NCBI GenBank assembly: GCA_003506895.1
Contig: DNXO01000067.1
Span: 19,275 to 66,472, forward strand
Direction: 5' to 3'
DNA length: 47,198 nucleotides
Source: Acetobacteraceae bacterium
Lineage (GTDB): Bacteria > Pseudomonadota > Alphaproteobacteria > Acetobacterales > Acetobacteraceae
The translations under genes and the position numbers were made by a program. The notes beneath the pieces were generated by a model. The model was not told the origin of the DNA and searched no databases. It was given only the letters and a program-made list of their open reading frames with translations. This document shows, one piece after another, positions 8,097 to 16,599 of this stretch; position 1 is the stretch's first letter, and each line of letters begins with the position of its first letter.

Positions 8097-9455
8097 TTGG
8101 TCCAATCGCCAACCCGACCGCTCGGCCGCCGTGCGCTGACAGCCCTGGCCGCGGCCGGAGTGCTCAGCCGGTGCGCCGCGGTCCCTAAGATCGATGGAAT
8201 AAGCGCGCGCGAGATCGGCCTGCCAGGGCAGAAGTCCCAGGCCAGGCCGGCCGAGATCGCCGATACCGACGCCCTTGAACAACAATACGATCTGCAACGA
8301 GCCTTGTCGGCCAGTCCGATCGTATTCGGCAACCGGGTTACGCTGCTGCCCAGCGGCACCGATGCGTTCGCGGCAATTTTCAAGGCGATCGCCGGGGCGC
8401 GGAGCAGCATCAACCTGGAATACTTCATCCTGGCGGACGTCCGGTCCAACGGGGTTCATCTGTCCGAACTGCTGCTGGATCGCCTGCGTGCCGGCGTGAA
8501 GGTCAATGTGATTTATGATGCCTTTGGCTCAAGCGACACCCCGGATGCGTTTTTCGAACAACTGCGGCAGGCTGGCGCGAAAATCGTCGAGTTCAATCCG
8601 ACAGACCCATTCCAGACCCGCGTCGGTTGGTCCCCCAACGACCGCGATCACCGCAAGATCACCGTTGTTGACGGCCGCATCGGCTTTACCGGCGGCGTCA
8701 ACCTCGATCTGGCTTACGAAAACCCGCCCAGCGCCGGTATCCCGGCCGACGGGAATACACGCTCGGCCTATTGGCGGGACACCGCGGTGCGCATCGAAGG
8801 CCCGGCCGTGGCTGAACTGCAGAAGCTGTTTTTCGGCACATGGCGTGAGCAGAACGCGCCCGCCGCCGACAAGGCCGATTACTTTCCGCCCCTGCCGCGT
8901 GTGGGCGTGCAGACGATCCGCGTCATCGGCAGTTCGCCCGGCAACAGCCGCCCCCTGTATTACGCCTCGCTGATGACCGCGATGAAGAGTGCCCGCCGGC
9001 GCGTCTGGGCATGCAGCGGCTATTTCGTCCCGCCCCACGATGAACGTGAGGCACTGGCCAAGATCGCCCGGGCGGGGGTGGATGTGCGGATCGTGGCACC
9101 GGCATTCAGCGATGTGCAGAGCGCCGTGTTCGCGGCCAGGGCGGCTTATGGCGATTTGCTGGAGGCTGGCGCCCATATCTACGAGATGCGCGACGCCGTG
9201 GTTCATGCCAAGCTGGCCGTGGTGGACGACACATGGACGGCGATCGGGTCATCGAACCTCGACCGGCGCAGTGTGGTGTTCAACAATGAGGTCGATGCCG
9301 TGATCCTGGGACGCGACACCGCCACGCAGGTCGAGGGCCTGTTGCGCCGGTATATGTCGGTCGCTTCCAAGGTCGATCTCAGGAAGTGGGAGGACCGGTC
9401 CCTGTCGGAGCGCGAGGAGGAATGGAAAGCGCGAGTGTGGCAATATTGGATGTGA
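8097..9455 (+). CDS. Phospholipase D-family protein, cardiolipin synthase-like
   Basis: Two-HKD phospholipase D superfamily protein of 452 residues. The first catalytic motif reads DHRKITVVDGRIGFTGG (H-x-K-x4-D) and the second VHAKLAVVDDTWTAIGSSN; each HKD is followed by the usual GG/S-x-N. This is the architecture of ClsB/ClsA-type cardiolipin synthases, which join phosphatidylglycerol or phosphatidylethanolamine to form cardiolipin at the membrane. The TTG start at 8097 is favoured by GGAGG five bases upstream. The N-terminus has a twin-arginine-like GRRAL then an Ala/Leu-rich segment ending in SRC; this could be a signal or lipoprotein anchor, though Arg before Cys is atypical of a lipobox. 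No partner genes adjoin. Another phosphatidyltransferase or phospholipase role cannot be excluded. Confidence 0.88.
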   Translation: MVQSPTRPLGRRALTALAAAGVLSRCAAVPKIDGISAREIGLPGQKSQARPAEIADTDALEQQYDLQRALSASPIVFGNRVTLLPSGTDAFAAIFKAIAGARSSINLEYFILADVRSNGVHLSELLLDRLRAGVKVNVIYDAFGSSDTPDAFFEQLRQAGAKIVEFNPTDPFQTRVGWSPNDRDHRKITVVDGRIGFTGGVNLDLAYENPPSAGIPADGNTRSAYWRDTAVRIEGPAVAELQKLFFGTWREQNAPAADKADYFPPLPRVGVQTIRVIGSSPGNSRPLYYASLMTAMKSARRRVWACSGYFVPPHDEREALAKIARAGVDVRIVAPAFSDVQSAVFAARAAYGDLLEAGAHIYEMRDAVVHAKLAVVDDTWTAIGSSNLDRRSVVFNNEVDAVILGRDTATQVEGLLRRYMSVASKVDLRKWEDRSLSEREEEWKARVWQYWM

Positions 9456-9645
9456 TTCGCCGCCGTTCACCGCCCCCGACACAACCAAAGACCGCCTCTC
9501 CCCATGGATCGCCCCCCCGCTTGACCGCACGCAGCGGAAACGACCAAACTCGGCTCAACGGGATCGTCCTCGGGCACCGGCCACTGCCGGCTGAGCGCCT
9601 CCGGCGTCCCGACGTGTAAACAGTGACACCACGAAAGGGAGCGCG

Positions 9646-10131
9646 ATGCCTCAGGTAACCCTGACGGTTAACGGCAAGCAGCATACGGTTGAAGTCGAAG
9701 GACGCACCCTGCTTGTCGAACTGCTGCGTGAGAAACTCGGCCTCACCGGCACCCATATCGGCTGCGACACCAGCCAGTGCGGGGCGTGCGTGGTCCATGT
9801 GGACGGCATTTCGGTGAAGTCGTGCACCCAGTTGGCGCTGCAGGCCGACGGCGCGACCATCACCACGATCGAAGGCCTCGCCGCCGCCGATGGCACCCTG
9901 CACCCGATGCAGGAGATGTTCCGGGAGCATCACGCGCTGCAATGCGGGTTCTGCACCCCCGGCATGGTCATGACCGCCATCGACCTTGTTGAGTCGCACC
10001 CCGCTGGCCTGAGCGAAAAGGAAATCCGTGAGGGCCTGGAAGGCAATCTGTGCCGCTGCACCGGTTACCATAACATCGTGAAGGCAATCGCCGCCGCTCA
10101 CCCGTTGATGCACGCCAAAGCGGCCGAATAA
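9646..10131 (+). CDS. coxS: Molybdenum hydroxylase small subunit, [2Fe-2S] (CoxS-like)
   Basis: Iron-sulfur subunit of a xanthine oxidase/CO dehydrogenase-family enzyme. The plant-ferredoxin-type cluster is bound by Cys40, 45, 48 and 60 (CDTSQCGAC...C) and the second cluster by Cys100, 103, 136 and 138 (CGFC...CRC), all in the correct spacing. It passes electrons from the molybdenum site in CoxL to FAD in CoxM. Length 161 is standard. GGGAG lies five bases before the ATG. It is the first gene of the S-L-M operon, 27 bp from coxL. The 190-bp upstream spacer holds no other gene. Confidence 0.95.
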   Translation: MPQVTLTVNGKQHTVEVEGRTLLVELLREKLGLTGTHIGCDTSQCGACVVHVDGISVKSCTQLALQADGATITTIEGLAAADGTLHPMQEMFREHHALQCGFCTPGMVMTAIDLVESHPAGLSEKEIREGLEGNLCRCTGYHNIVKAIAAAHPLMHAKAAE

Positions 10132-10158
10132 GCGCCGCGGGCACAGGGAGGAACAACC

Positions 10159-12540
10159 ATGGGCTTCGAGGGAATTGGCGCATCCGTTCGCCGCAAGGAA
10201 GATGTCCGCTTTCTCAGCGGCAAGGGCAACTACACCGACGATATCAACCGCCCCGGGCAGCTTTACGCTGTTATCAAACGCGCAGACCGAGCACACGCGA
10301 AGATCAACCGGATCGACATCGCCGCTGCCTCGGCGGCCCCGGGCGTGGTGAAGGTCTTCGTCGGCGAGGACATGGCGGCCGAGGGAATTGGCGGCCTGCC
10401 CTGCGGCTGGCAGATCCACAACAAGGACGGCTCGCCGATGGCGGAGCCGCCGCATCCGGTGATCGCGACCGGCAAGGTGCGCCATGTCGGCGACCCGGTC
10501 GCGGTGGTCATCGCCACCAGCAAGCAGGAAGCCAGGAACGCCGCCGAACTGCTGGAGATCGACTACACCGACCTGCCGGCTGTGGCGAACCTGACCGATG
10601 CGGTCAAGCCCGGCGCGGTGGAAGTGCATGACGGCGTCGCCGGCAACATCTGCTATGACTGGGTCATCGGCGACAAGGCCGTGGTCGATGGCGTGTTCGC
10701 CAGCGCCCATAAGGTCGTGAAGCTGGACCTGACCAACAACCGGCTGATCCCGAACGCGATGGAGCCTCGGGTCGCGCTTGGCGACTTCGACACCTCGTCG
10801 GGCGATTTCACCCTCTACACCACCAGCCAGAACCCGCATGTGATCCGGCTGCTGATGGGCGCCTTCGTGCTGCACATCCCCGAGAACAAGCTGCGGGTGT
10901 TCGCGCCGGACGTGGGCGGCGGTTTCGGCTCCAAGATATACCACTACGCGGAAGAGGCGATCGTCACCTGGGCCGCCGGCAAGCTGCGCCGTCCGGTGAA
11001 ATGGACGGCCGAGCGCAGCGAAAGCTTCATGAGCGACGCGCACGGCCGCGACCATGTCAGCACCGCCGAGATGGCGATCGACAACGAAGGCCACTTCCTG
11101 GGCCTGCGGATCACCACGCTGGCGAACATGGGGGCGTATCTATCGACGTTTGCTCCCGCGGTGCCGACCTACCTGTACGCCACCCTGCTGGCGGGCGTTT
11201 ACAAGACCCCGGTGATCTACTGCAACGTCAAGGCGGTGTTCACCAACACCGTCCCGGTTGACGCCTATCGCGGCGCCGGGCGGCCAGAGGCGACGTATCT
11301 GCTGGAACGCCTGGTCGATGTGATCGCGTATGAAACCGGCATCGACAAAGTCGAACTCCGCCGCAAGAACTTCATCCCCGCCGACGCTTTCCCGTATCAG
11401 ACGCCTGTCGCGCTTCAGTATGACAGCGGCGACTACCAGACGACCCTGAAGGTCGCGCTGAAGAACGCCGATTGGGACGGCTTCGAAGCCCGCCGCGCGG
11501 AAGCCAAGAAGCGCGGCAAGCTGCGCGGTATCGGCATCTCCACCTACCTGGAAGCCTGCGGCATCGCGCCGTCGGCGGTTGTGGGTTCGCTGGGCGCCCG
11601 AGCGGGGCTGTATGAGGTGGCGGAAATCCGGGTGCATCCGACGGGCAGCGTCACGGTGTTCACCGGCACGCACAGCCACGGCCAGGGCCATGAAACCACA
11701 CTGGCGCAGCTTGTGGTCGATCAGTTGGGCGTGCCGTTCGATCAGGTCGAGGTGGTTCACGGCGACACGGCGAAAATTCCGTTCGGCATGGGCACCTATG
11801 GCAGCCGGTCCCTGGCCGTCGGCGGATCGGCCATGGTCAAGGCGATGGACAAGGTCATCGCCAAGGGCAAGAAGATCGCCGCCCACCTGATGGAAGCCTC
11901 GGTCGAGGATATCGAGTTCAAGAACAACACCTTCACCGTCGCCGGCACCGACAAGTCGAAGACGCTGACGGACATCTCCCTGGCCGCGTATGTCCCGCAC
12001 AACTACCCGATCGAGGAGCTGGAACCCGGCCTGGACGAGACCGCGTTCTATGACCCGAAGAACTTCACCTTCCCTGGCGGTTGCCATATCGCCGAGGTCG
12101 AGATCGACCCGGAAACCGGTGTCGTCGCGATGGTGAACTTCACCGCCGTGGATGATGTCGGGCGAGTGATCAACCCGATGATCGTGGAGGGCCAAGTCCA
12201 GGGCGGGGTCGCCCAGGGCATTGGGCAGGCGCTGCTGGAGGGATGTGGATACGACGCCGACGGACAGCTTACCACCGGGTCGTTCATGGACTACACGATG
12301 CCACGGGCGAACGACATTCCGAATATGTCGGTCGCCACCGAGAATACGATGTGTACCCACAACCCGCTGGGCTCCAAGGGCTGCGGTGAGGTCGGGGCGA
12401 TCGGCTCGCCGCCGGCGGTGATCAACGCGGTGGTGGATGCATTGAAAGATTACGGCGTGCGGCATCTGGACATGCCGGCGACCGGCGCCAAACTCTGGTC
12501 GATCATCCAGGCGGCAACGCCCCGGATGGCGGCCGAATAG
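10159..12540 (+). CDS. coxL: Molybdenum hydroxylase large subunit, form II CoxL-like
   Basis: Catalytic subunit binding the molybdopterin cytosine dinucleotide cofactor. Seen are GGGFGSK (253-259), the active-site loop AYRGAGR (369-375), the GQGHETT region, and the C-terminal GCGEVGAIGSPP with the expected catalytic Glu near residue 744. AYRGAGR is the form II signature; true aerobic CO dehydrogenases (form I) carry AYxCSFR with a Cys that holds the Mo-S-Cu site. It is therefore a form II or otherwise uncharacterised hydroxylase, and CO oxidation should not be assumed. The 793-residue length is normal. GGGAGG precedes the start. The gene sits between coxS and coxM; no maturation genes (coxDEF, mobA-like) or coxG are seen within the window. 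Confidence 0.95.
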   Translation: MGFEGIGASVRRKEDVRFLSGKGNYTDDINRPGQLYAVIKRADRAHAKINRIDIAAASAAPGVVKVFVGEDMAAEGIGGLPCGWQIHNKDGSPMAEPPHPVIATGKVRHVGDPVAVVIATSKQEARNAAELLEIDYTDLPAVANLTDAVKPGAVEVHDGVAGNICYDWVIGDKAVVDGVFASAHKVVKLDLTNNRLIPNAMEPRVALGDFDTSSGDFTLYTTSQNPHVIRLLMGAFVLHIPENKLRVFAPDVGGGFGSKIYHYAEEAIVTWAAGKLRRPVKWTAERSESFMSDAHGRDHVSTAEMAIDNEGHFLGLRITTLANMGAYLSTFAPAVPTYLYATLLAGVYKTPVIYCNVKAVFTNTVPVDAYRGAGRPEATYLLERLVDVIAYETGIDKVELRRKNFIPADAFPYQTPVALQYDSGDYQTTLKVALKNADWDGFEARRAEAKKRGKLRGIGISTYLEACGIAPSAVVGSLGARAGLYEVAEIRVHPTGSVTVFTGTHSHGQGHETTLAQLVVDQLGVPFDQVEVVHGDTAKIPFGMGTYGSRSLAVGGSAMVKAMDKVIAKGKKIAAHLMEASVEDIEFKNNTFTVAGTDKSKTLTDISLAAYVPHNYPIEELEPGLDETAFYDPKNFTFPGGCHIAEVEIDPETGVVAMVNFTAVDDVGRVINPMIVEGQVQGGVAQGIGQALLEGCGYDADGQLTTGSFMDYTMPRANDIPNMSVATENTMCTHNPLGSKGCGEVGAIGSPPAVINAVVDALKDYGVRHLDMPATGAKLWSIIQAATPRMAAE

Positions 12541-12554
12541 GACTATCTCTGATC

Positions 12555-12597
12555 GCATGATCCACGCGCCGCGACGTTCCGCCGCGCCGGATCATGC
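12555..12597 (+). other. Intercistronic stem-loop between coxL and coxM
   Basis: GCATGATCC (12555-12563) is perfectly complementary to GGATCATGC (12589-12597), with a very GC-rich interior. No T-run follows, so transcription should continue into coxM. It may set transcript stability or the subunit ratio, or be a repeat remnant. Confidence 0.5.
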
Positions 12598-12619
12598 TTA
12601 AGGCAAAGGGAAGATACAG

Positions 12620-13414
12620 ATGTACGATTTCACATATGAGAAGCCCAGCAGCCTGGCGGACGCGGTCAAGGCGCTATCCGGCGACATGGATGCCAAGGCG
12701 TTGGCCGGCGGCCAGACCTTCATCCCGGTGCTGAAGCAACGGCTGAACAAGCCCTCCACGGTTGTTGACCTGTCCAAGCTGGGTCTGTCCGGCATCACGG
12801 TCGCTGGCGACAAGATCGTCATCGGCGCGATGACCCGTCACGCCGATGTCGCCAGCAACCCCGACATTCAGGCGAAAATCCCCGGGCTGGCGTATCTGGC
12901 ATCCATGATCGGCGACGAAGCCGTGCGCCATCGCGGCACCATCGGCGGCTCGCTGGCCAACAACGACCCCGCGGCCTGCTATCCCAGCGCAATCCTCGCG
13001 CTCGGCGGTACGATCAAGACCGACCGCCGGTCCATTGCCGCCGACGACTTCTTCCAGGGCATGTTCACCACGGCGCTGGAGCAGGGTGAGATCATCACCT
13101 CGATCGAACTGCCGATCCCGCAGAAGTCGGCTTACGAGAAGTTCCGCAATCCGGCCTCGCGCTATGCGATCGTTGGCGTGTTCGTCGCCAAGCATGCATC
13201 GGGCGTCCGGCTGGCGATCACCGGCGCGGGCCAGGGCGGCGTGTTCCGCCACACCGAGATGGAAAAGGCGCTGTCGGCGAACTTCTCCCCCGATGCGATC
13301 AGCGGCATCGTGACGCCGGCGGATGGGCTGAATGGTGATATCCACGCCAGCGCCGAATATCGCGCGCATCTGATCGGCGTAGTGTCAAAACGGGCCGTCG
13401 CGAAGGCGGCTTAA
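12620..13414 (+). CDS. coxM: Molybdenum hydroxylase FAD subunit (CoxM-like)
   Basis: FAD-binding medium subunit of the hydroxylase, accepting electrons from the CoxS clusters and handing them to quinone or another acceptor. Domain order is the N-terminal FAD-binding part with AGGQTFIPVL (about 31-40) and TIGGSLANNDPAACYPS (about 112-128), the two standard flavin-contact motifs, then the C-terminal CO dehydrogenase flavoprotein domain. The 264-residue length is typical. It lies 80 bp after coxL, beyond an intercistronic stem-loop, and is followed by a strong terminator, so the operon is S-L-M with nothing after. This gene order is common in form II clusters, whereas form I clusters are usually M-S-L (known from the family). 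Confidence 0.95.
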   Translation: MYDFTYEKPSSLADAVKALSGDMDAKALAGGQTFIPVLKQRLNKPSTVVDLSKLGLSGITVAGDKIVIGAMTRHADVASNPDIQAKIPGLAYLASMIGDEAVRHRGTIGGSLANNDPAACYPSAILALGGTIKTDRRSIAADDFFQGMFTTALEQGEIITSIELPIPQKSAYEKFRNPASRYAIVGVFVAKHASGVRLAITGAGQGGVFRHTEMEKALSANFSPDAISGIVTPADGLNGDIHASAEYRAHLIGVVSKRAVAKAA

Positions 13415-13430
13415 GCGTTTTCCAGCTACG

Positions 13431-13470
13431 AAGCCGGCCCTGCATGACGTGCGGTGGCCGGCTTTTCCTT
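13431..13470 (+). terminator. Rho-independent terminator of the cox operon
   Basis: AAGCCGGCC (13431-13439) pairs with GGCCGGCTT (13456-13464), the 16-base loop has a small GCA/TGC pairing, and the stem runs straight into TTTTCCTT. It is 16 bp after the coxM stop. Confidence 0.85.
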
Positions 13471-13527
13471 GTCCGAGCCCCGTGTGTCCCCGATGCAATC
13501 TTCCTCCGGACACACCAAATGGAGCGA

Positions 13528-13710
13528 ATGACACAATATACTATCATTCCGATTCCCGATGGATCCGGCTTCCATATTGGGATAGCTGGGGCGAACGGCG
13601 CCCGTCAGACCATGTTGGGATTCGCCACCCAGGAGGAAGCCGAGGCATGGATCACCCGGGACAAGCGCCTGACCGGCATTTCGCCAGAGCCGGCGCCGGC
13701 CGGCGACTAG
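13528..13710 (+). CDS. Small conserved-looking hypothetical protein (60 aa)
   Basis: The product begins MTQYTIIPIPDGSGF and has the look of a compact beta-alpha domain: two strands, a Gly/Ala-rich turn (GANGARQ), then FATQEEAEAWI, a helix like that of small double-strand/helix proteins. I believe related short proteins occur in Acetobacteraceae, but this is from memory of pattern and not a checked match. The start is uncertain: GGAG at 13521-13524 is only three bases from the ATG at 13528, and an in-frame ATG at 13519 has no clear ribosome-binding site. No signal or membrane segment. It follows the cox terminator, so it needs its own promoter, and it converges on the minus-strand small gene at 13775. 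Function unknown. Confidence 0.6.
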   Translation: MTQYTIIPIPDGSGFHIGIAGANGARQTMLGFATQEEAEAWITRDKRLTGISPEPAPAGD

Positions 13711-13774
13711 GCTCTTTCTTCGATCGCGTGGTTCGCCGCTTCGGTGATGTCGGCCGCACGGATCATCATTCCCG

Positions 13775-14014
13775 CTAGCTTCCCCGGCCTGCTCGCAACC
13801 GGGCCAGCCTGTCCTGACAGGTTCGGCAGGTGATCGAATCCGATGGCGGTTCCGCCCATCCGGATCGAGCACCGGGTTCGGTTGCACACAGCGCGATACG
13901 GCAATGCGGGGTCACCGCGTGGTATATCGCTTTCCGGCCGCTAGCGAAGGCGGGACCGTCCTTCCGCAATGCCACGAATGCCCGCCCCGATTTTGTTATA
14001 ATGGCTGCCTCCAT
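13775..14014 (-). CDS. Small Cys-containing hypothetical protein (79 aa)
   Basis: I do not recognise a named family. The C-terminal half has a spaced set of possible metal ligands: HAVTPHCRIALC, then a Gly-Trp (SGWAEPP) and CRTCQDRL, a C-x2-C pair followed by a Leu/Arg helix. This layout is that of a short zinc-ribbon-like protein. The first 30 residues are basic and variable-looking. Support for a real gene is this patterning plus its position in an otherwise empty gap; against it, the ATG at 14014 has no good ribosome-binding site and GGAGG falls just inside the frame. It is convergent with the small gene ending at 13710. Confidence 0.4.
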   Translation of the reverse strand: MEAAIITKSGRAFVALRKDGPAFASGRKAIYHAVTPHCRIALCATEPGARSGWAEPPSDSITCRTCQDRLARLRAGRGS

Positions 14015-14067
14015 CCAATGCGCGGCGGCATAGCCAATTCAGGAAGATTCTGTCTTCACACAAAGGG

Positions 14068-14095
14068 TTGCGAACGGACGACCCGAGTATACGAT
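14068..14095 (+). promoter_or_regulatory. Candidate sigma-70-like promoter of the hydrolase operon
   Basis: TTGCGA (14068-14073), a 16-base spacer and TACGAT (14090-14095) lie just upstream of the alpha/beta hydrolase start at 14112, at the head of a four-gene same-strand run. Transcription would then begin only about 10 bases before the ATG, leaving little room for a leader, so the match is tentative. Confidence 0.3.
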
Positions 14096-14111
14096 AGGCG
14101 GCTCCGGAGAA

Positions 14112-14963
14112 ATGGCCCTGATTGATTTATCGCCGTTGATCGCAGCGCCTGGCGCGCATTCCCTGCCCTATTCCGATCCCGCCTTCCCCGGCCGGGAACT
14201 GATCCTCCACGCGGCGCGCCCTGTCGCCTGGAACCCGGCCTATCCGGTGGCGCTGATCCACCACGGAGTCGCCCGCAACGGCCGCGACTACCGCGACTAT
14301 TGGCTGCCGCATGTCGATCAGGGCCGCATGCTGGCCATCGCCATCGAGTTTCCCGAGGCCAGCTTTCCCGAATACCTGCTGTATAACTTCGGCAATCTGC
14401 ACACCAAGGACGGCACGCCCAATCCTCGGGAGCAGTGGACCTTCGGCATTGGCCCCCGCCTGTTCGACGTGTTGCTCGCCCAGGGCATCACGACCACGCG
14501 CCGCTATGGGTTGTTCGGCCATTCCGCCGGCGGCCAATACGTCCACCGGATGCTGTCGTTCGGCTACCGCGACCATGTCGCCGTCGCGGTTACGGCCAAC
14601 GCCGGCACCTACGCAATGCCGGACCCGAACATCGACTGGCCCTGGGGTCTTGGCGCAACGGAGGTTACGCCGGCCGACCTTCGTGCCCTGTTGCGGTTCC
14701 CGCTGACCATCATGGCCGGCACCGCCGATACCAAAACCACCGGCAAGTTCTTCCCGAAAGGCCCCAAATCGCTGCGACAAGGCCCGCACCGCCACGCCCG
14801 GGCGCACACCTATCTGGCAACAGGACAAAGGTCCGCGGCCGAACACGGCGTCCCACTGGCATGGCGCCTGATTGACGTTCCCAATGTCGGGCACGACGGC
14901 CGCGGCATGTCAGACGCCGCCGCGCCTATTGTCGCCAATGCGTTGAACGCCCCCTTGGATTGA
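14112..14963 (+). CDS. Alpha/beta hydrolase
   Basis: Serine hydrolase of the alpha/beta fold, 283 residues, no signal peptide. The nucleophile elbow is GHSAGG (about 139-144), the likely acid is Asp in GTADTK (about 203), and the His is in NVGHDGRG near the C-terminus (about 258). An early HHGV (about 50) resembles the oxyanion-hole HG motif of esterases. The pattern is that of esterase- or PHB-depolymerase-like proteins, but the substrate is not clear. The ATG at 14112 has GGAG only two bases away, so the start could be slightly different. It is the first gene of a run with a binding protein, a methyltransferase and an amino acid oxidoreductase; the next start is 49 bp downstream. Confidence 0.85.
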   Translation: MALIDLSPLIAAPGAHSLPYSDPAFPGRELILHAARPVAWNPAYPVALIHHGVARNGRDYRDYWLPHVDQGRMLAIAIEFPEASFPEYLLYNFGNLHTKDGTPNPREQWTFGIGPRLFDVLLAQGITTTRRYGLFGHSAGGQYVHRMLSFGYRDHVAVAVTANAGTYAMPDPNIDWPWGLGATEVTPADLRALLRFPLTIMAGTADTKTTGKFFPKGPKSLRQGPHRHARAHTYLATGQRSAAEHGVPLAWRLIDVPNVGHDGRGMSDAAAPIVANALNAPLD

Positions 14964-15012
14964 TACGCACTTGCAGCCTAACCTGCCGAGCAAACGTGGG
15001 GAGCCTAACTGG

Positions 15013-16593
15013 ATGAGACGCCGCACCGTACTCCAATCCGCAGCAGCGGTTTCAGCCAGCCTCGCCGCACCACGCATCGCTCGGGCGGACGGTCCAAAAA
15101 CCGTCAACTTCGCCCCCCAGGCAGACCTGGCGTCGCTCGATCCGGTTTGGACGACCGCCGACGTCACCCGCAACTACTCGCTCGCGATCTTCGACACCCT
15201 GTACGGGTACGACGCCCAGTTCCAGGTGCAGCCGCAAATGGTCGCTGGCCACCGCATCGACGACGACGGCAAGACCTGGGAGCTGACCCTGCGCGACGGT
15301 CTGGCTTTCCACGACGGGGAGAAAGTCCTGGCCCGCGATTGCGTCGCCAGCATTCAGCGGTTCTCGAAACGCAACCCGTTCGGCCAGGCGCTGTTCGCCC
15401 GCGTTGCCGAGATTTCCGCCCCATCCGACACGGTTATCCGTTTCCGCCTGAACCGGCCGTTCCCGTTACTCCGCACCGCACTGGCCGAGGTGTTTTGCGC
15501 CATCATGCCCGCCCGGCTGGCGGCAACCGACCCGTTCCAGCAAATCCCCGAGGCGATCGGCAGCGGCCCGTTCAGGTTCGTCGCGAACGAGCGCATCCCC
15601 GGTTCGCGGGTCGTGTTCGCCAAGAACGCGGCCTACGTCCCGCGCAAGGACGGCATCCCAAGTTTCAATGCCGGCCCGAAGATCGTGAATATCGACCGCG
15701 TGGTATGGAATTTCATCCCCGATCCCGCCACCTGCTCGGCCGCCCTGCAACAGGGGGAGATCGACTGGTGGGAGAACCCTTCGCTGGACCTGCTGCCCCA
15801 GATCAAGACGTTCAAGGACGTCACCGTCACGGTGAAGGATCGGACCGGGGAACTGGCCTGCCTGCGCTTCAATCACCTGAATCCCCCGTTCGACAACCCG
15901 GCGATCCGTCGCGTCGTGGTGGCCGCGATCGACCAGAAAGAGGTCATGGAGGGTGTGGCGGGCGCCGAACCGTCACTGTACAAAACCGATGTGGGCATTT
16001 TCGCGCCCGGCACCCCGATGGCCAGCACCGTCGGCGTCGAGATCACGCGCGGCCCAAAGGACTATGCCAAGCTGAAAAAGGACCTGATCGCCGCTGGCTA
16101 TGACGGCCGCAAGATCGTGGTCCTGGCTGCATCGAACTTCCCGACCATCTGGGCAGAGGCGCAGGTCGCCACCGACACGCTGTCGAAAATCGGCTTCAAC
16201 GTCGATTTCCAGGCCATCGACTGGGGATCGGTGGTGCAACGCCGCGCCAGCCGGGAGCCCGTGGACAAGGGCGGCTGGAACATTTTCTACACCTTCCTCG
16301 GCGGGTTCGGGAACATTTCGCCCGCGCCGAATATCGCCATTCGCGGCAACGGCGCTCCGGCCTGGTTCGGTTGGCCGACCTACCCGAAGATGGAAGAACT
16401 CTACGCCGCCTGGTTCGACGCCCCCGACCAGGCAGCCCAGCAAAAAGTCTGCGAACAAATGCAGATTGCATTCTGGGAAAATCCCACCTACGCACCGCTC
16501 GGGATGTATGACCAACCCACGGCCTTCCACACGTACATGAGGGACGTGCCGGAGGGCTGGCCACAATTCTACGGACTGAAGAAGGTCATATAG
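15013..16593 (+). CDS. ABC transporter substrate-binding protein, family 5 (dipeptide/oligopeptide type)
   Basis: Periplasmic solute-binding protein of the DppA/OppA family (SBP_bac_5), 526 residues. The N-terminus MRRRTVLQSAAAVSASLAAP is a twin-arginine-type signal ending near ARA-DG. The mature part starts TVNFAPQADLASLDPVWTT and includes WELTLRDGLAFHDGEKV, the family's hallmark near the ligand cleft, and GSGPFRFV. The start at 15013 was preferred over an in-frame TTG at 14971 because GGGGAG precedes it and it places the twin Arg at the N-terminus. No permease or ATPase genes are nearby, so it must pair with a transporter elsewhere. The methyltransferase gene starts six bases after its stop. 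Peptides are the commonest ligands; other family members bind nickel, opines or sugars. Confidence 0.93.
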   Translation: MRRRTVLQSAAAVSASLAAPRIARADGPKTVNFAPQADLASLDPVWTTADVTRNYSLAIFDTLYGYDAQFQVQPQMVAGHRIDDDGKTWELTLRDGLAFHDGEKVLARDCVASIQRFSKRNPFGQALFARVAEISAPSDTVIRFRLNRPFPLLRTALAEVFCAIMPARLAATDPFQQIPEAIGSGPFRFVANERIPGSRVVFAKNAAYVPRKDGIPSFNAGPKIVNIDRVVWNFIPDPATCSAALQQGEIDWWENPSLDLLPQIKTFKDVTVTVKDRTGELACLRFNHLNPPFDNPAIRRVVVAAIDQKEVMEGVAGAEPSLYKTDVGIFAPGTPMASTVGVEITRGPKDYAKLKKDLIAAGYDGRKIVVLAASNFPTIWAEAQVATDTLSKIGFNVDFQAIDWGSVVQRRASREPVDKGGWNIFYTFLGGFGNISPAPNIAIRGNGAPAWFGWPTYPKMEELYAAWFDAPDQAAQQKVCEQMQIAFWENPTYAPLGMYDQPTAFHTYMRDVPEGWPQFYGLKKVI

Positions 16594-16599
16594 CGCCCT

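Noticed and set aside
10159..12540. Form I (true) aerobic CO dehydrogenase
   Set aside because: The active-site loop is AYRGAGR, not AYxCSFR; the Cys needed for the Mo-Cu centre is absent.
9379..12558. Very long open frames on the minus strand opposite coxS and coxL
   Set aside because: They are antisense to a well-supported operon in codon-matched GC-rich sequence, contain no family motifs and lack ribosome-binding sites.
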